A DNA stretch of 64,000 nucleotides from Adiantum capillus-veneris (taxonomy: Eukaryota; Streptophyta; Polypodiopsida; Polypodiales; Pteridaceae): the NCBI GenBank assembly GCA_014529385.2, contig CM043957.1, positions 88,934,881-88,998,880 on the forward strand, read 5' to 3'. Below, one piece after another: positions 47,530 through 57,923 of this stretch. The position numbers were made by a program, and so were the translations under genes. Below the pieces are notes generated by a model. That model ran no database searches. It was given only the letters and a program-made list of their open reading frames with translations, and was not told the origin of the DNA. Each line of letters starts with the position of its first letter. Position 1 is the stretch's first letter.

Positions 47530-48440
47530 GTACCCTTCGTCACAAGTACTGCATTCTTCCCTTTGAGAGTCCTTCAGGCTTTATGACATTGCTATGTTAG
47601 TACATAGTTAGCTATGCTCATGATTAAACCTTGATGACATTGCTATGTCAGTGCGAAGTGAGCTATACTCTCAATTTACATAGGCCTCATGACATTGTTG
47701 TTTTGGTGATTGCGTTCCTCATGATTAAACTATGGTTCCTAATGTTGTTACGTTGTTATGTTAGTGCCCAATCAACTGTGCTTATGAAAGTAAGCTTTTG
47801 AAAGTCTTCCTCCACAATGCCAGCAAATCCTTTCAATGGTATTGAGTGAGGACTATGACACCCATACTGAATTACAAGACTCGGTTTTCTAAATTCAGTA
47901 TACTATGGTCTCCACTGTTATGTCTTTGCTCTAGGAACAGTGCAGCTGACAATTAAACTTGGGTTTGATGGGATTGATCCTCAAAGGTGGCTCCCAAACT
48001 GAAACTACGGCCACTATGATTCTCATCGCTCTATGAATGCTGAAAGTGGATCTAGTGTCTTGTTTCTAGAAATACATTTTGTATTGACTATGGTCACAAT
48101 AGTCTGAGGCTCTCTCCTGCATACGAGAGGGAGTGGCGTGAGAAAATCTGATACGATATAGCTTGTGTGGATCCATTGTTCCATTCTGAGGATGTCCTCT
48201 CTTCTTTATTACCCATTCATGTAGTTGGTTCTTGTGGCAAGAGGGCATGTGTGTATCATCCATTGTTCTGTTCTGAGGATGCCCTCTCTTGGCGCCGGTG
48301 GATTTGGGAGGGCCGCCCTCTGTCACAGGAGACTACTTTGTGGATTATTTGGAAAGCTAGCTATTAGATGCACACATGTTTTTGAGTGCCACTCCTTTCA
48401 AAGTCAATGATGCGGAAGCACAAGACAATGGAGAGAATGC

Positions 48441-48485
<45 letters not shown>

Positions 48486-49060
48486 TGAACCAACCAACCA
48501 TGGCAATGGATCTATTTATAAGGGGGGCTTGGGGCTGCTTATATACTACCCAATGGAAATTGCCTTACTTAGATGTCAAATATAAAAGACAGATTGATGA
48601 CTAAGATCACATTGGGCTTTCACTTGAGATGCATAAATTTTAACACCCTCTTTGCAGCTCATAGTGGATATATGTAGGAAGACCAAGTCGATGAAGAAGC
48701 TTCATAGACATCCCAGAAGAGGATCCTTTCCACTGGATACACCTTGGCTATGCAACTACCAGCCTGTTCCTTAATAGATTGCTATCTTGAGCACCAATTG
48801 CCTCATAGACAGTGTTGCCAAGAAACGCGTTTCTTCACTCATGAAACGTACGAAACGTTTCAGAAATGTTTCAGTATGAGTTTGGACGTTTCAAAGGTAA
48901 AGTCAAGGCTCATGTTACATGTAAACCTTGAAGCCTCTTGTTCTTTGTTTCGGTCATGAAATCCTCAATGTCATGAATGTAGCTTCTGTCTTACTTCTAA
49001 TGATGAAAGTTAGTCCTATTCTCCCTCTCTTTACCACATCGGCAACGGTGTGGGGTCCTT
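47530..49060. other. Downstream region of the putative gene, otherwise unassigned
   Basis: There are degenerate repeats with ATGACATTG(C/T)TATGT near 47583, 47634 and 47690, a (GA)n tract at 48444-48481 and a patch rich in GAAACGTTTC-like palindromes (48830-48895). No TE coding sequence is visible. Confidence 0.5.
48658..48774 (+). CDS. Candidate terminal exon, 38 codons
   Basis: After a good acceptor (CACCCTCTTTGCAG) an open stretch starts LIVDICRKTKSMKKLHRHP and ends YQPVP at TAA 48772-48774. It is basic and protein-like. The phase does not fit exon 2 at 47529 directly, so an unseen middle exon would be required. Confidence 0.25.
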   Translation, partial: LIVDICRKTKSMKKLHRHPRRGSFPLDTPWLCNYQPVP

Positions 49061-49079
49061 AAGAGGGTTGGTTGGGACC

Positions 49080-49092
49080 CATCGGGTGTTGT

Positions 49093-49140
<48 letters not shown>

Positions 49141-49700
49141 CTCTCTCGTGCTACACATCTCCTGCTGATGCGTGAAAGGGTGGCTGATGAAGCTTCTAAA
49201 CGCTGGCTGCTGATGATGGAAAACGTTGGAGGGCTGAAGTGTTGGAAACGGTGGCTGATGTGCTGCGGGTACTGCTGGTACTACAGGGTACTGACTTTGC
49301 GAGTCCTTGCCTTCAAAGGTAACCCCCTAGGTTCATGCATAAACCAACATTAAGCTGGGTCGAGCAGTCTTCTCTATGAGCCTCCACGATCTTGGAAAAA
49401 GAATGCTAAATGTCACTTATTATTAATGAATTAAGAGACTGTTTACACCCTTATATGTTGAAATGACTGTATTCAATATTGTGCAAGAGAGGGTATGCAA
49501 CTACGACCTGCCTGAACATGCATGTCCTGCTAGAGGCTCACAAAGTGCCAGACTAGGTCGTAAGCTAAACTATGATTGACGCTTGCAAGAAAGGCGTGAG
49601 CTTTGTCCTACAGTCACTAGAGTATAAGTCAAGGAGAGAAAAGGTGGAATTATCCCACATGTAGTGGTGCAAGGTTGTAGAGCTACTTAAAGCTCATCTC
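49080..49700 (-). repeat. Diverged LTR fragment related to the LTR at 50592-51726
   Basis: Shared features in the same direction and order: CT/GA tract, GCTGATG/GAAAACG-rich block, GTCACTTATTA, ATGCAACTAC/ATGTAACTAC, then CTGAACATGCATG versus CTGGACATGCACG, and GCTCACAAAG versus ACTCACAAAG. It is probably an older relative or solo LTR of the gag-protease element family. Its ends are not defined. Confidence 0.4.
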
Positions 49701-50591
49701 ACGAATAAACAAATCCATTCCATGTTTGCATTACATCTCTCTTGTTTATGGTGAGCTTGTGATCGGTTAGCAAACTACTCAAGATCGTGTTTATGAGTCC
49801 AAGTTAATCTATCTTGGAACCTAATTCACTTGAGTAACAATCTAGCCTACTCACACTCACTTGTGTGCACGATGTTTGCCTTTCATCCACCCTAGCTAGC
49901 ACGATAGCATTCCCATCAAGCGGTATCAGTGCTATGGTTTGCTAGCCAAGTTTATTAGTATGCATTTGTGTGATTAGCATTCTTCAATTAGCATTCCCTA
50001 ATCTCTATTTGCATTAGCTGAATAATTCTAATCCCTAATCACCACTTGGGCAAGAGCATGCTCCACTACCCTTTGGTGATTAGGTGAGCGGGGAACTCGC
50101 ATTTAGCATTGACCTTGTGTGCAATACACACTTGGTTGTTAATGAATTTCTCCTCTAATAAGCCTTCTAATCATTGCTTGATTACCAAGCATTGGGCACG
50201 TTCTCGGATTAAGTCCTTGGGCCACTACTCTTCTTGATAGTCAACATCAATTAGTGCATTAATGTATATACATAATTCCATTATTGTTTTACTATTTTTC
50301 ATTTCTACAGTGATTGCATTCAAGCCTACTTCCGCTCGTCTTGCTTCAATAACTACTCCTCACTTTAGAAAAATTAGCACTTGCAATTGGTGTGTATGCG
50401 TAGCCCGTCCCGAGAGCTTTCATTTTAGCCTATGTATGCCAAATTTGAGTTAAATCCCAAGGATTAATGCTCCAATTGAGTTTTGCTTAATCAAGCTTGC
50501 TCTCTGGGATGTTTTGCAACAGATCCTCAAATTGAGAAATTGTGTGTGTGTGTGTGTGGTACATTAAATGCTTGACAATTTTTTTAGTCAC
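49700..50591. other. Unassigned sequence, no gene seen
   Basis: Ordinary AT-rich sequence with several TAGCATT/ATTAGCATT motifs (49900-50120). A primer-site-like GGTATCAGTGC at 49922 is noted but not supported by any following gag. Confidence 0.4.
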
Positions 50592-50758
50592 TGTAAGGTA
50601 TAGTGGCAGTGAATATTGAACTTTGCTCAAGATGAGTGCTTCGAACTGTGCACAAGGGTTCCTTTTACCTACGGAAGGGAGAGCCTTCCATTCCTTTAGT
50701 GAGAGAGTGCAAATGATCACAAACAAAGTGGAAAAACACTGTGAATGAAGGTGTTGAG

Positions 50759-50804
<46 letters not shown>

Positions 50805-51726
50805 ATACAACACCAAAATGTTGTCAAACCCTCCTCCGAGGTCCCCACTCTCTATGGCGAGAGAGGTCTATGCTATTGATTGCACAAATCTGGTACAATG
50901 GTCTAGATGCAATGGACTTGCCGACGATGTTGACGACAATGATGATGATGACGAGATGGGCTGAAATTTGAAAACGTCAGGGGCTGAAATCTGCAAATCT
51001 GTTATGTGCTGAATTTTGCAACTGCGTCGACGAGGACGGCGATGGCGACGACAATGCACTGAAAACGCAGATGCTGAAATATGCGAATAGTGGGCTGAAA
51101 CTGGAAACGCTGGCTGAAATTGCTATGAACAGGTTGCTGAAAAACGCTGGTACAAGTTGATGAAAACGCTGATGTTGCTGCAGCAAACGCTAGTGCAAGT
51201 GCTGAAGTAAAAATGTTGATACAGGCTGTGTAAAAATGCTGATGCAGGCTGTGTAGAAACGTTGGTAGGCTGATTAGAAAACATTGGTAGGCTGATCTGC
51301 AAACGGTGGTTGGTGGTTTTGTTGAGATCTTGCTGAGGAGAAACACTAGAGGGCTTGTTGCAGATTTTGCCTGTGCTCTCTTGGTTTCTTTTGCTCTACT
51401 GAGTGACTGCCAGGTTTCTTTTTTATTAACTTAGCAAAATTGCTCTACCCAGTTTCCTAACAAAGTCACTTATTAATAATAAGTGAAAAATGGATAAATA
51501 GGGGAAATGGGTTTTGTGCACTGTAAAATGCTCATGATGGTTACTGAATGTCATGCTTATGATCATGCTGTGTGCAACCAAAGGATATGTAACTACTCTA
51601 AGTGCCTGGACATGCACGGCCTGCGAACAGACTCACAAAGGTGCCATAACACTTCCTAAGCTGACCTGAACCCTGGACTTGAAGTAGCTTGTCCACATGT
51701 ACATAGGGTTAGATGTGCACGTGACA
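50592..51726 (-). repeat. 3' LTR of element C
   Basis: The minus strand begins TGTCACGTGCACATC after a purine tract and ends near ACCTTACA. It matches the partial 5' LTR at 63759-64000 over GCTCAAGATGAGTGC, GAGAGCCTTCC, ATGATCACAAACAAAGTG, GAGATTGAGAGA and CCCTCCTC. It contains (GA)n at 50762-50801 and a GCTGAAAACGCTG-rich degenerate repeat (50955-51320). Confidence 0.8.
50955..51320. repeat. Degenerate GCTGAAAACG repeat array within the LTR
   Basis: At least a dozen variants of GCTGAAAACGCTG, CTGAAATTTG and GGCTGTGTAGAAACG at irregular 15-35-base spacing. The related fragment at 49190-49260 contains the same motif type (GATGGAAAACGTTGG, GTTGGAAACGGTGG). Confidence 0.6.
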
Positions 51727-51738
51727 TCCCCTCCTTTT
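51727..51738 (-). other. Polypurine tract of element C
   Basis: The minus strand reads AAAAGGAGGGGA directly before the LTR start TGTCACG. Confidence 0.8.
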
Positions 51739-52003
51739 CAAAGTGATCCGTGGCTGTTTCAATGCTCCATCTTCGGCTATGGACCGTGGTCCACCTTCTT
51801 CAAGAATCTTCGAGAAGGAAAGTTCCTGAAACCACTCTCAACACAAAAACATGAACATATCCATTCCATGTAGAGTGACTGAAAACTACTATGCTTCTTA
51901 AATAACTGTGCATGCAATTGAGATGAACCAAGTGACGGAGTGCCAAACCGTTCATCAAACACACGTGAGATCGAATCTTAACTTTTTGATCTAAATCTAT
52001 CAA

Positions 52004-52950
52004 CTATGGCAAATCACAGAAATGCCGCCGATGCTTGATGGTCAATCTTTCTCGTGCTCGTTCTGAGACTGTGTCATGCCAAGGAAGAGACATGGAATGT
52101 GAATTCCTTGAATGCAAACTTTTTTTCTTTTTAAGAGTAATCGGCATACATCCGTGCTCATTCATGAGTGAATCATGTGCATCATACAATACGGCATGCC
52201 CATGGAAAGAGAACACATAAAGAGGGTGACAAAAATACAAGAAACTGTCACGAATGAAACACTCGAACAATGCGCGCTGACTAATCATGCGAACACACAA
52301 TACTTCCTGAATGGGTTCCGTAGATCTCGACTCGAGAGCCAAGATCGGTTCTTCATGATTGATTGAATCTGCAATGAGGTAAGCTTCACTAGAAAAAGCA
52401 TCAACTAAACCATCATCCTTGTGAACAATCACGTCTTTATCATGCAAATCATCATCCTTGTGAATAATCACATCTATATCATGCAAAACATGTGTGTTGT
52501 GCTTTGGAGAAGAAAAGACTGAGAGAGTCTCCGTCTCCTTTTTCTTTTCAAGCTTCGCCCTCACATTAGAAATGAGAGGTGAAGAATGAACAACTTCCTC
52601 CCCACGAATGACAATGGGAGAGTCACTTTTTGCATTGAAAGTGAGAGTATTGTCCGCCCAATCAATGAGAGGGTTATGCTCACGAAACAATCTAATGCCT
52701 AGAATCATATCACATCTTGAAAGAGGAGACACTACAAATTTTCTTCGGAAGGTCGCTTGCTGAACAGTGAACAACACATCAAGGTACTCTCGTGTAATGA
52801 GAGAGTCCATACCGGAAACGAAGCCCGACACCTCGAGAGGAGATGTCTTGCGAACCTCCAAGCGGGCTCTTTTGACAAGAGAGTCACCAATCACGTCATG
52901 CATACTACCAGAATCTGCTAAATTGGCTTTATTTGACAGGAAAATAATTC
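52004..52950 (-). pseudogene. Retropepsin-like protease of element C
   Basis: From about 52950: NKANLADSGSMHDVIGDSL has the D-S-G active site with S in place of the usual A. It continues with SPLEVSGFVSGMDSLITREY, SPLSRCDMILGIRLFREHNP and IDWADNTLTF, the ILG-x(R/D) and ID segments of a gypsy protease. A long tail follows without RT motifs, including a duplicated VIIHKDDDLHDKDVIVHKDD (partial). The 200-residue tail has no assigned role. The frame is open for 299 codons after the first Met. Confidence 0.65.
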
Positions 52951-53055
52951 TAAATGAATTATTGGATTTATAAGTGAGAGGGTTTTCTCGCTTGGAACAC
53001 CAAGAAAAATAATTCTAAATGAATTATTGGAATTTTAAGTGAGAGGGTTTTTCTC
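52938..53055. repeat. Direct repeat of about 65 bp at the protease boundary
   Basis: AAATAATTCTAAATGAATTATTGG, in short AATTCTAAATGAATTATTGG, followed by TAAGTGAGAGGGTTTT, occurs at about 52940 and again at about 53008. The second copy marks where element C homology stops being recognisable. Confidence 0.75.
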
Positions 53056-54509
53056 ACTGGAGACATCCGAGTACAGAGTATTCTTAGTGCGTTGTACAAA
53101 GTAATGACGGGAGCACTGAGAACGGAAATATCTGTAAGGCCACCAAGAACGAGTACTTCTGATGCGTCACATCGGATGGGTGACAGGGAGCATCGGGAAG
53201 AAGTATCCGACCATCCGGAAACGGACATCTCTGATGCGTCATGATGGGTGACATAGAGAATCGCGAAGGAGATTGTACCGTAAGTTCGGTAGGAAAGGAC
53301 TTGGTGATGGGTATTCTTGATGCGTCACAAGGTGGGTGACGGGTGCATCGGAAAGGGGATATCCATAGTCAAGGAAATTCCGAATTGTGTTAGAATTGTG
53401 CACAAGGAAAAGCAAGCACTTGAATGAAGATGGGTTCAGAGGAAACTTTGAGGAAAAAACAGATGCTTTTTGAGAAAGCGGGATTGCCTTTTCGGGAAGG
53501 CAGATGCTTTTCCGCGAGGAAGTCTATGTCTGCATTGCAATTGTGCATGTGATTGTATCCAGGGACGCCTGGGAAGTGCTGTGAAAGTATTGTTTTTAAC
53601 TTATAAGGTTTTATTGAGTTTTTGGGCAGATTCAGACTGTTTTTAAAATATACCGGCTGCCCACTTAAGAAGTGGACAGCCATTTGATAAATAAGGCAAC
53701 AGATCAGCCAGTGTTTTCTCTCTCTTTTTTTGGCAGAACAGCGCTGTAAAAAAAAAAAAAAAAAAAACGGCTGTGATCTCTACGCGAGCAACTTGCGCTC
53801 AGCTATTCGTGCCCGTGGCCAGGAGCTATAAAAGCATCACATGCTCTCACTCAGAGTAGGAGGATCAGTTTTCGCAAGAAGGATATGCTGCTGCAGAGTT
53901 CACCCGCAAAGAAGACATTTGCCGGTGATGCCCATGACTGTCCCAAGTGCACCCGTTGTCGCCAAGACCCAGTGCGCAAATTCCCTCGCGAAGAAGTGCC
54001 TACGGAGCGTGTTTCCATCGCAACAAGTTGCTGTTTTTCTCTGTTTTCAGCCCATAAACGTCGGAGACGGGGTTGATTTACGAGAATGAACCCAAGAACA
54101 CACCTCTTTTGTGTGTAGGATTGGAAGAGAGGATTTTCTATGTAGAGATCTCTTTCGGGGAATTGCTTTTCGAGAACCGAGTTGCGTTTCGAGCGTCGAG
54201 ACTTTGAAGGTAACGATTTCTATGTTATGATCTCTAAGTATTTGTTTGCAGGTATACTTCCTCTTACTGAGGGAGTAGGAGCAGAGGAGGGCATGAGCCT
54301 TTGCAGGAGAAAGCGCTCTGAGGAACTAGAGCCAGATCAGCCCAAGGGTTTCGTACCCAAGTTTGGGAAGTAGATCCACGAATCGGAGAGAGGTAGTCTC
54401 TCTAGTTGTGATCCGAGAGTTGAGATTCCCAAGTAAGGACTTTGCGTCCGGGAAAGCAGAGTTGTTCTGCAAGAAGAGGACTCTAAAAACAGAGTTAGAA
54501 AAGAGTTGT
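53056..54509 (+). other. Unassigned 1.45-kb segment with LTR-like promoter features
   Basis: It lies between element C protease and the truncated left edge of the chromovirus. It holds three TGATGCGTCA-type motifs (53160, 53232, 53318), a poly-A tract (53749-53767), TATA box CTATAAAAG (53826-53834) and a leader-like sequence. It may be a solo LTR or a truncated element on the plus strand. Ends and target duplications were not found. No ORF has recognisable domains. Confidence 0.4.
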
Positions 54510-54653
54510 AGGGATTGCCTTGCTTGAAGTTGAGCGTTACTCTCGTGAAGTTCTTGTAACTGAGCTTGGATGCTTTGCAATGCTTTGATGACACCTTCCA
54601 TCGTTGGCTCCATGATGGCTTGAGAAGATTAAGAGATGGTAGTCTTGCCAAAC
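54510..54653 (-). pseudogene. Second, truncated copy of the chromovirus gag start beyond the 3' LTR
   Basis: MEPTMEGVIKALQSIQAQLQ matches the gag start at 61484 (MEPTMEGVINALQ). The DNA is colinear from the LTR end to about 54510, then stops. Such a structure arises by LTR-LTR recombination or tandem insertion. Confidence 0.85.
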
Positions 54654-55337
54654 TGTTATGAGCGCGTATAGAGCTAGAAGAGAGCAAGAGGAGGCGCTCA
54701 CAATGTACAAGAACTTGGATTTGATGATAAGCTTAATATTGATTACAAGACTTAATACTTTATTAAGAGAGCTAGATACAAGACTTGGATTACATGACTT
54801 GAGTACAAGACAAGGCTTGATTGCAAGGACAAGACTTGAACATAAGAACTAAAAGAGGGATTTCCTTATAGGAGGCTCACAACTGGTATTGGCAAGACTG
54901 AGGGGCTTGTGGCCCAAGACCCCTATTTATACTAGTGCTTGAGGAGGTTACTTGAGGAGGTTAGGACTTTCTAGGTTCTTCTTGAGGAGGCTAGAATCTT
55001 CTAGAACCTTTTTGATCCTTCTAGTTCTTCTAGAACCTTCTGGATCCTTCTTAACTTTCTAGAGCTTTCAAGAAACTTCTAGATTCTTCCGGAATCTTCT
55101 CCAAGCTTCTAGAAACTTCTTGATCCTTCTAGTTCTTCTAGAACCTTCTAGATCCTTCTTCAACTTTCTAGAGCTTTCCAGAAACTTCTAGATTCTTTCG
55201 GAATCTTCTCCATGTTTCTAAAAACTTTTAGAATCTTCTAGATCCTTCTAGATTCTTCTAGAGCCTTCTAGCAATGATGTAGGCGATGACATAGGCGATG
55301 ATGCAGGCAGCGATTTGACTCTCAAGCATCCATGACA
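54654..55337 (-). repeat. 3' LTR of chromovirus D with expanded HSE-like array (684 bp)
   Basis: The minus strand begins TGTCATGGATGC after the tract AAAGGAGGGGGTAA and ends CGCTCATAACA. It is longer than the 5' LTR (550 bp), mainly because a 108-bp block of TTCTAGAA-type motifs (55013-55120) is repeated (55121-55228). Confidence 0.9.
54950..55275 (-). promoter_or_regulatory. Heat-shock-element-like array upstream of an LTR TATA box
   Basis: Many inverted nTTCnnGAAn units, such as TTCTAGAA (four or more times), TTCCGGAA, TTCAAGAA and TTCCAGAA, spaced by runs of CTTCTAG and CCTTCTGGATCC-like words. The TATA box TATAAATA (minus strand, 54931-54924) follows directly. The array matches the binding site of plant heat-shock factors; whether it drives transcription is inferred. 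Confidence 0.65.
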
Positions 55338-55352
55338 TTACCCCCTCCTTTA

Positions 55353-55567
55353 GCGACGAGTTCCACGAGGAGCAGTGGTGTTCCTTGAGTTGGGCTTCCA
55401 TGGATGTTGTTGATGGAACTTTTGGACTTTGAGAGATGCATGCTGTAGATTGTGTGCTGGTTCCCAGGTTCGTTCACTAACATCATAGCCTTTCCAATGG
55501 ACCAAGTACTGTAACCTGCCATGCGAAACTTGAGAATCTAGGACTTTCTCGACCTCATATTCGTCAT
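55353..55567 (-). pseudogene. Chromodomain at the integrase C terminus
   Basis: In one frame: EYEVEKVLDSQVSHGRLQ, then YLVHWKGYDVSERTWEPAHN. The aromatic positions Y, W and W of a methyl-lysine-binding chromodomain are all present, and the frame through the domain is open. This domain steers integration to heterochromatin in chromoviruses. It is out of frame with the preceding integrase piece, so there is one frameshift near 55560. Confidence 0.85.
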
Positions 55568-55947
55568 GTCCTTGAATCTCAACCGGAGGAGGTGGTTGTA
55601 GGGCTCTTCCTGGGATCTTAGATGTGTGACAAATAGGACTGAGACATGAAAGACCGGATGGATTTTCATGGATGAGGGCAATCGGAGTCGATAGGTGATT
55701 GAATTGACTTGACGGATAATTTTAAAGGGGCCAAGTCTTCGATAATCAAGCTTTTGACAGGGATGAGATGAACGCAGATCACGTCGGAGGAGCCACACTT
55801 TATCTCCTTCTTTATTTTAGATGCTGCATGCGATGGAGATCTGCACTTTCCTTATACTTGGATTGAGCTTCTTTGATATGAATTGTAAGTTCTTTGTGAA
55901 TTGCAGATAATTGTTGTGTAAGATGAATAGCAGCTGGATTCTTGACT
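55538..55947 (-). pseudogene. Chromovirus integrase, C-terminal part left of the insert
   Basis: VWLLRRDLRSSHPCQKLDYR and LGPFKIIRQVNSITYRL are the integrase GPF/Y-type module, followed by HPVFHVSVL. The 55810-55947 part reads VKNPAAIHLTQQLSAIHKEL and joins in frame with the piece right of the insert. A 1-base shift occurs near 55815. Confidence 0.8.
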
Positions 55948-55959
55948 TGATAGTGTCTG

Positions 55960-57432
55960 AAACCGGCCCGTAGGGCGGTAGGCGTTGGCTTTCACCCGAA
56001 ATTCTTTACTTTATACACACACACAGAGCACTTTGCAAAGAGAACCTGTAATGGGAATTAACACTTAATCGCACACACGGCTCGGAAGCTAGAATGCTCC
56101 GAGCAGACGCTGACAACCTGTAGGCCCCAAAATTGGCGCCCCTTTCGGTATTTCTTTATTCTTTAGGAGGGTAAATTACAAGGTAAGGTCCTGGGAATCC
56201 TTCACGTGTATCCACCTAGATACCATTTGATTTGGCCAAATTTCGACAGCATAACAGCCCCAAAACTTGCGCGAAACCAATTCCCCTGCTGGAACTCGCT
56301 TGCACTGTCGTATACCCTCTGATTCCTGTCCAAAAACAGTAAATTCAGCACGCTGTATTTACTGGTTTTTGCCCTGTTTTCAGCCCCAAACAGTCCCCTA
56401 ACTGTCCTTTGCCAGTGGGGCACGATTCCCAATGATCCTGGCGTCTGTATGGCTGAAAAACAGTGAATTTACAGCGCATACACAGCGCTGATTTTGCACC
56501 TGTACGGTGAGGTTATGACCCTCACCAGTGCCTGCTTTGGAGCAGCAGTTAGCTACCCCTGTTCCTGCTCAAGGAGGCTCTTGCCTCAGCACAAAAGCAT
56601 GAACCCACACAACTGTACATCAGTCAAATGAGTAGCCCTCTTGTGGGGCATCACATAACTGCACGTAGGGGAGAAAGAGAGCAGTATGTAGCGTGCGGGG
56701 CATCACTTCCGTCACCATACTGTACATAGAGGGCAAGGTAAGCATTCCATAGCTTCTGTACCTGTTGCAATCCGCCTGTGGCTGAAAATGGCGCCCCCTT
56801 TGTTGATATGCAGCTCGTTTTTGCCTCCCAGAGTGGCAGAATCGCTCACAAGCTGACACGTCGCCCAGTTTCCGAGTTTGGGCTTTCCTGCTAAAAATAT
56901 CTCAACTGGTGCGTCAGTTGACTTCGCGGCAGAGTTGTAAAGTGTTCCCCTAGTCATACCAAAGGTAATGACGCGAACACATTTCGTGGCCCAAAATAGC
57001 AGTTCCCTAAATTTTAGGAGATGCTTCCGTTGGGCTCCCACTGGTCTTCTGACCATCTATCCTCATTGGGACCGCATCCAAAAATGCAATGTGGCCCAAC
57101 TGTCGGATACTTTTTGTTGGTAGTCCCACCTTGACTTTACGCCTTAATTGAGTTCACTTCCTAGTATCCACCAACTTGCTAAGTGCGACGGGGGGACCTA
57201 TATGATCTTGCTCTGAGCCTAGACATCCTCTTACCATACGAATTCCAGTGCCGACCACTTCCCGTCTGCGGGTGAATCTACCGTTCACATTGGCCATACA
57301 ATGTCCGACCGTTTGCTACTTCAAAAAGAGGGTCTCAAAACAAATAAAATAAACCCCATTGGAAAGAAACCAACAACCAAGGTTAGCAGTTGCCACATCT
57401 CTGTGACATGGTTAATAACTGCCACGTCCTCG
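55960..57432. mobile_element. 1.47-kb insertion of unknown type with a 12-bp target duplication
   Basis: TGATAGTGTCTG occurs at 55948-55959 and again at 57433-57444. Deleting the insert and one copy restores the chromovirus integrase frame. The insert starts AAACCGGCCCGTAGG and ends CACGTCCTCG. I see no terminal inverted repeats, no poly-A tail, no TG...CA ends and no ORF with known domains. The 12-bp duplication is longer than usual for LTR elements and near the upper limit for MULEs. Confidence 0.7.
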
Positions 57433-57444
57433 TGATAGTGTCTG

Positions 57445-57923
57445 TGGATATCCTGTTTGGGATGTTGACCATAATTAGTAAAGAATGCAGTGTGACGGGT
57501 GGAGACATGAAAACTGTTATTATAGGAGAATTCTGCTAGCGGTAGGAGCTCGACTCAATTATCCTGGTGATAATTGATAGTACAACGGAGATATTGTTCC
57601 ATAACTTGATTTACTCTCTCTGTTTGTCCATCACTTTGTGGGTGATTGGTTGAGGAGAGGTTGATTTGTACCCGGAGTAGCTTGAATAAGCTTTTCCAAA
57701 AGCTAGAGATGAATTGTGGGCCTCGATCAGAAACTATGTCATCCGGTAATCTGTGATAACGATAGATATGCTGTAGAAAGAGTTTGGCCGCACCTTCGCT
57801 GGTGATGGTTTTAGTGGTTGGAATGGAGTGTGCCATTTTTGTAAACCGATCCACGACTACTAAAATGGAGTCAAATCCTTGTGACAAGGGTAGCTCTACA
57901 ATGAAATCCATGGAGATGGATGA
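57445..57923 (-). pseudogene. Chromovirus integrase core
   Basis: MDFIVELPLSQGFDSILVVV carries the first Asp, DDIVSDRGPQFISSFW the second, and NHPQSDGQTERVNQVMEQYL the Glu. A stop at 57555-57557 interrupts, and the protein goes on with [13 protein letters not shown] to the insert. Confidence 0.85.

Noticed and set aside
49922-49933. tRNA-iMet-like primer site GGTATCAGTGC after a possible 460-bp LTR
   Set aside because: No gag or pol follows and the proposed LTR overlaps sequence better explained as a relative of the LTR at 50592.
53155-53345. GGATGGGTGAC-like words suggesting a 5S-rRNA-carrying Cassandra LTR
   Set aside because: Only a ten-base likeness to the 5S internal promoter is present and the rest of the 5S sequence is missing.
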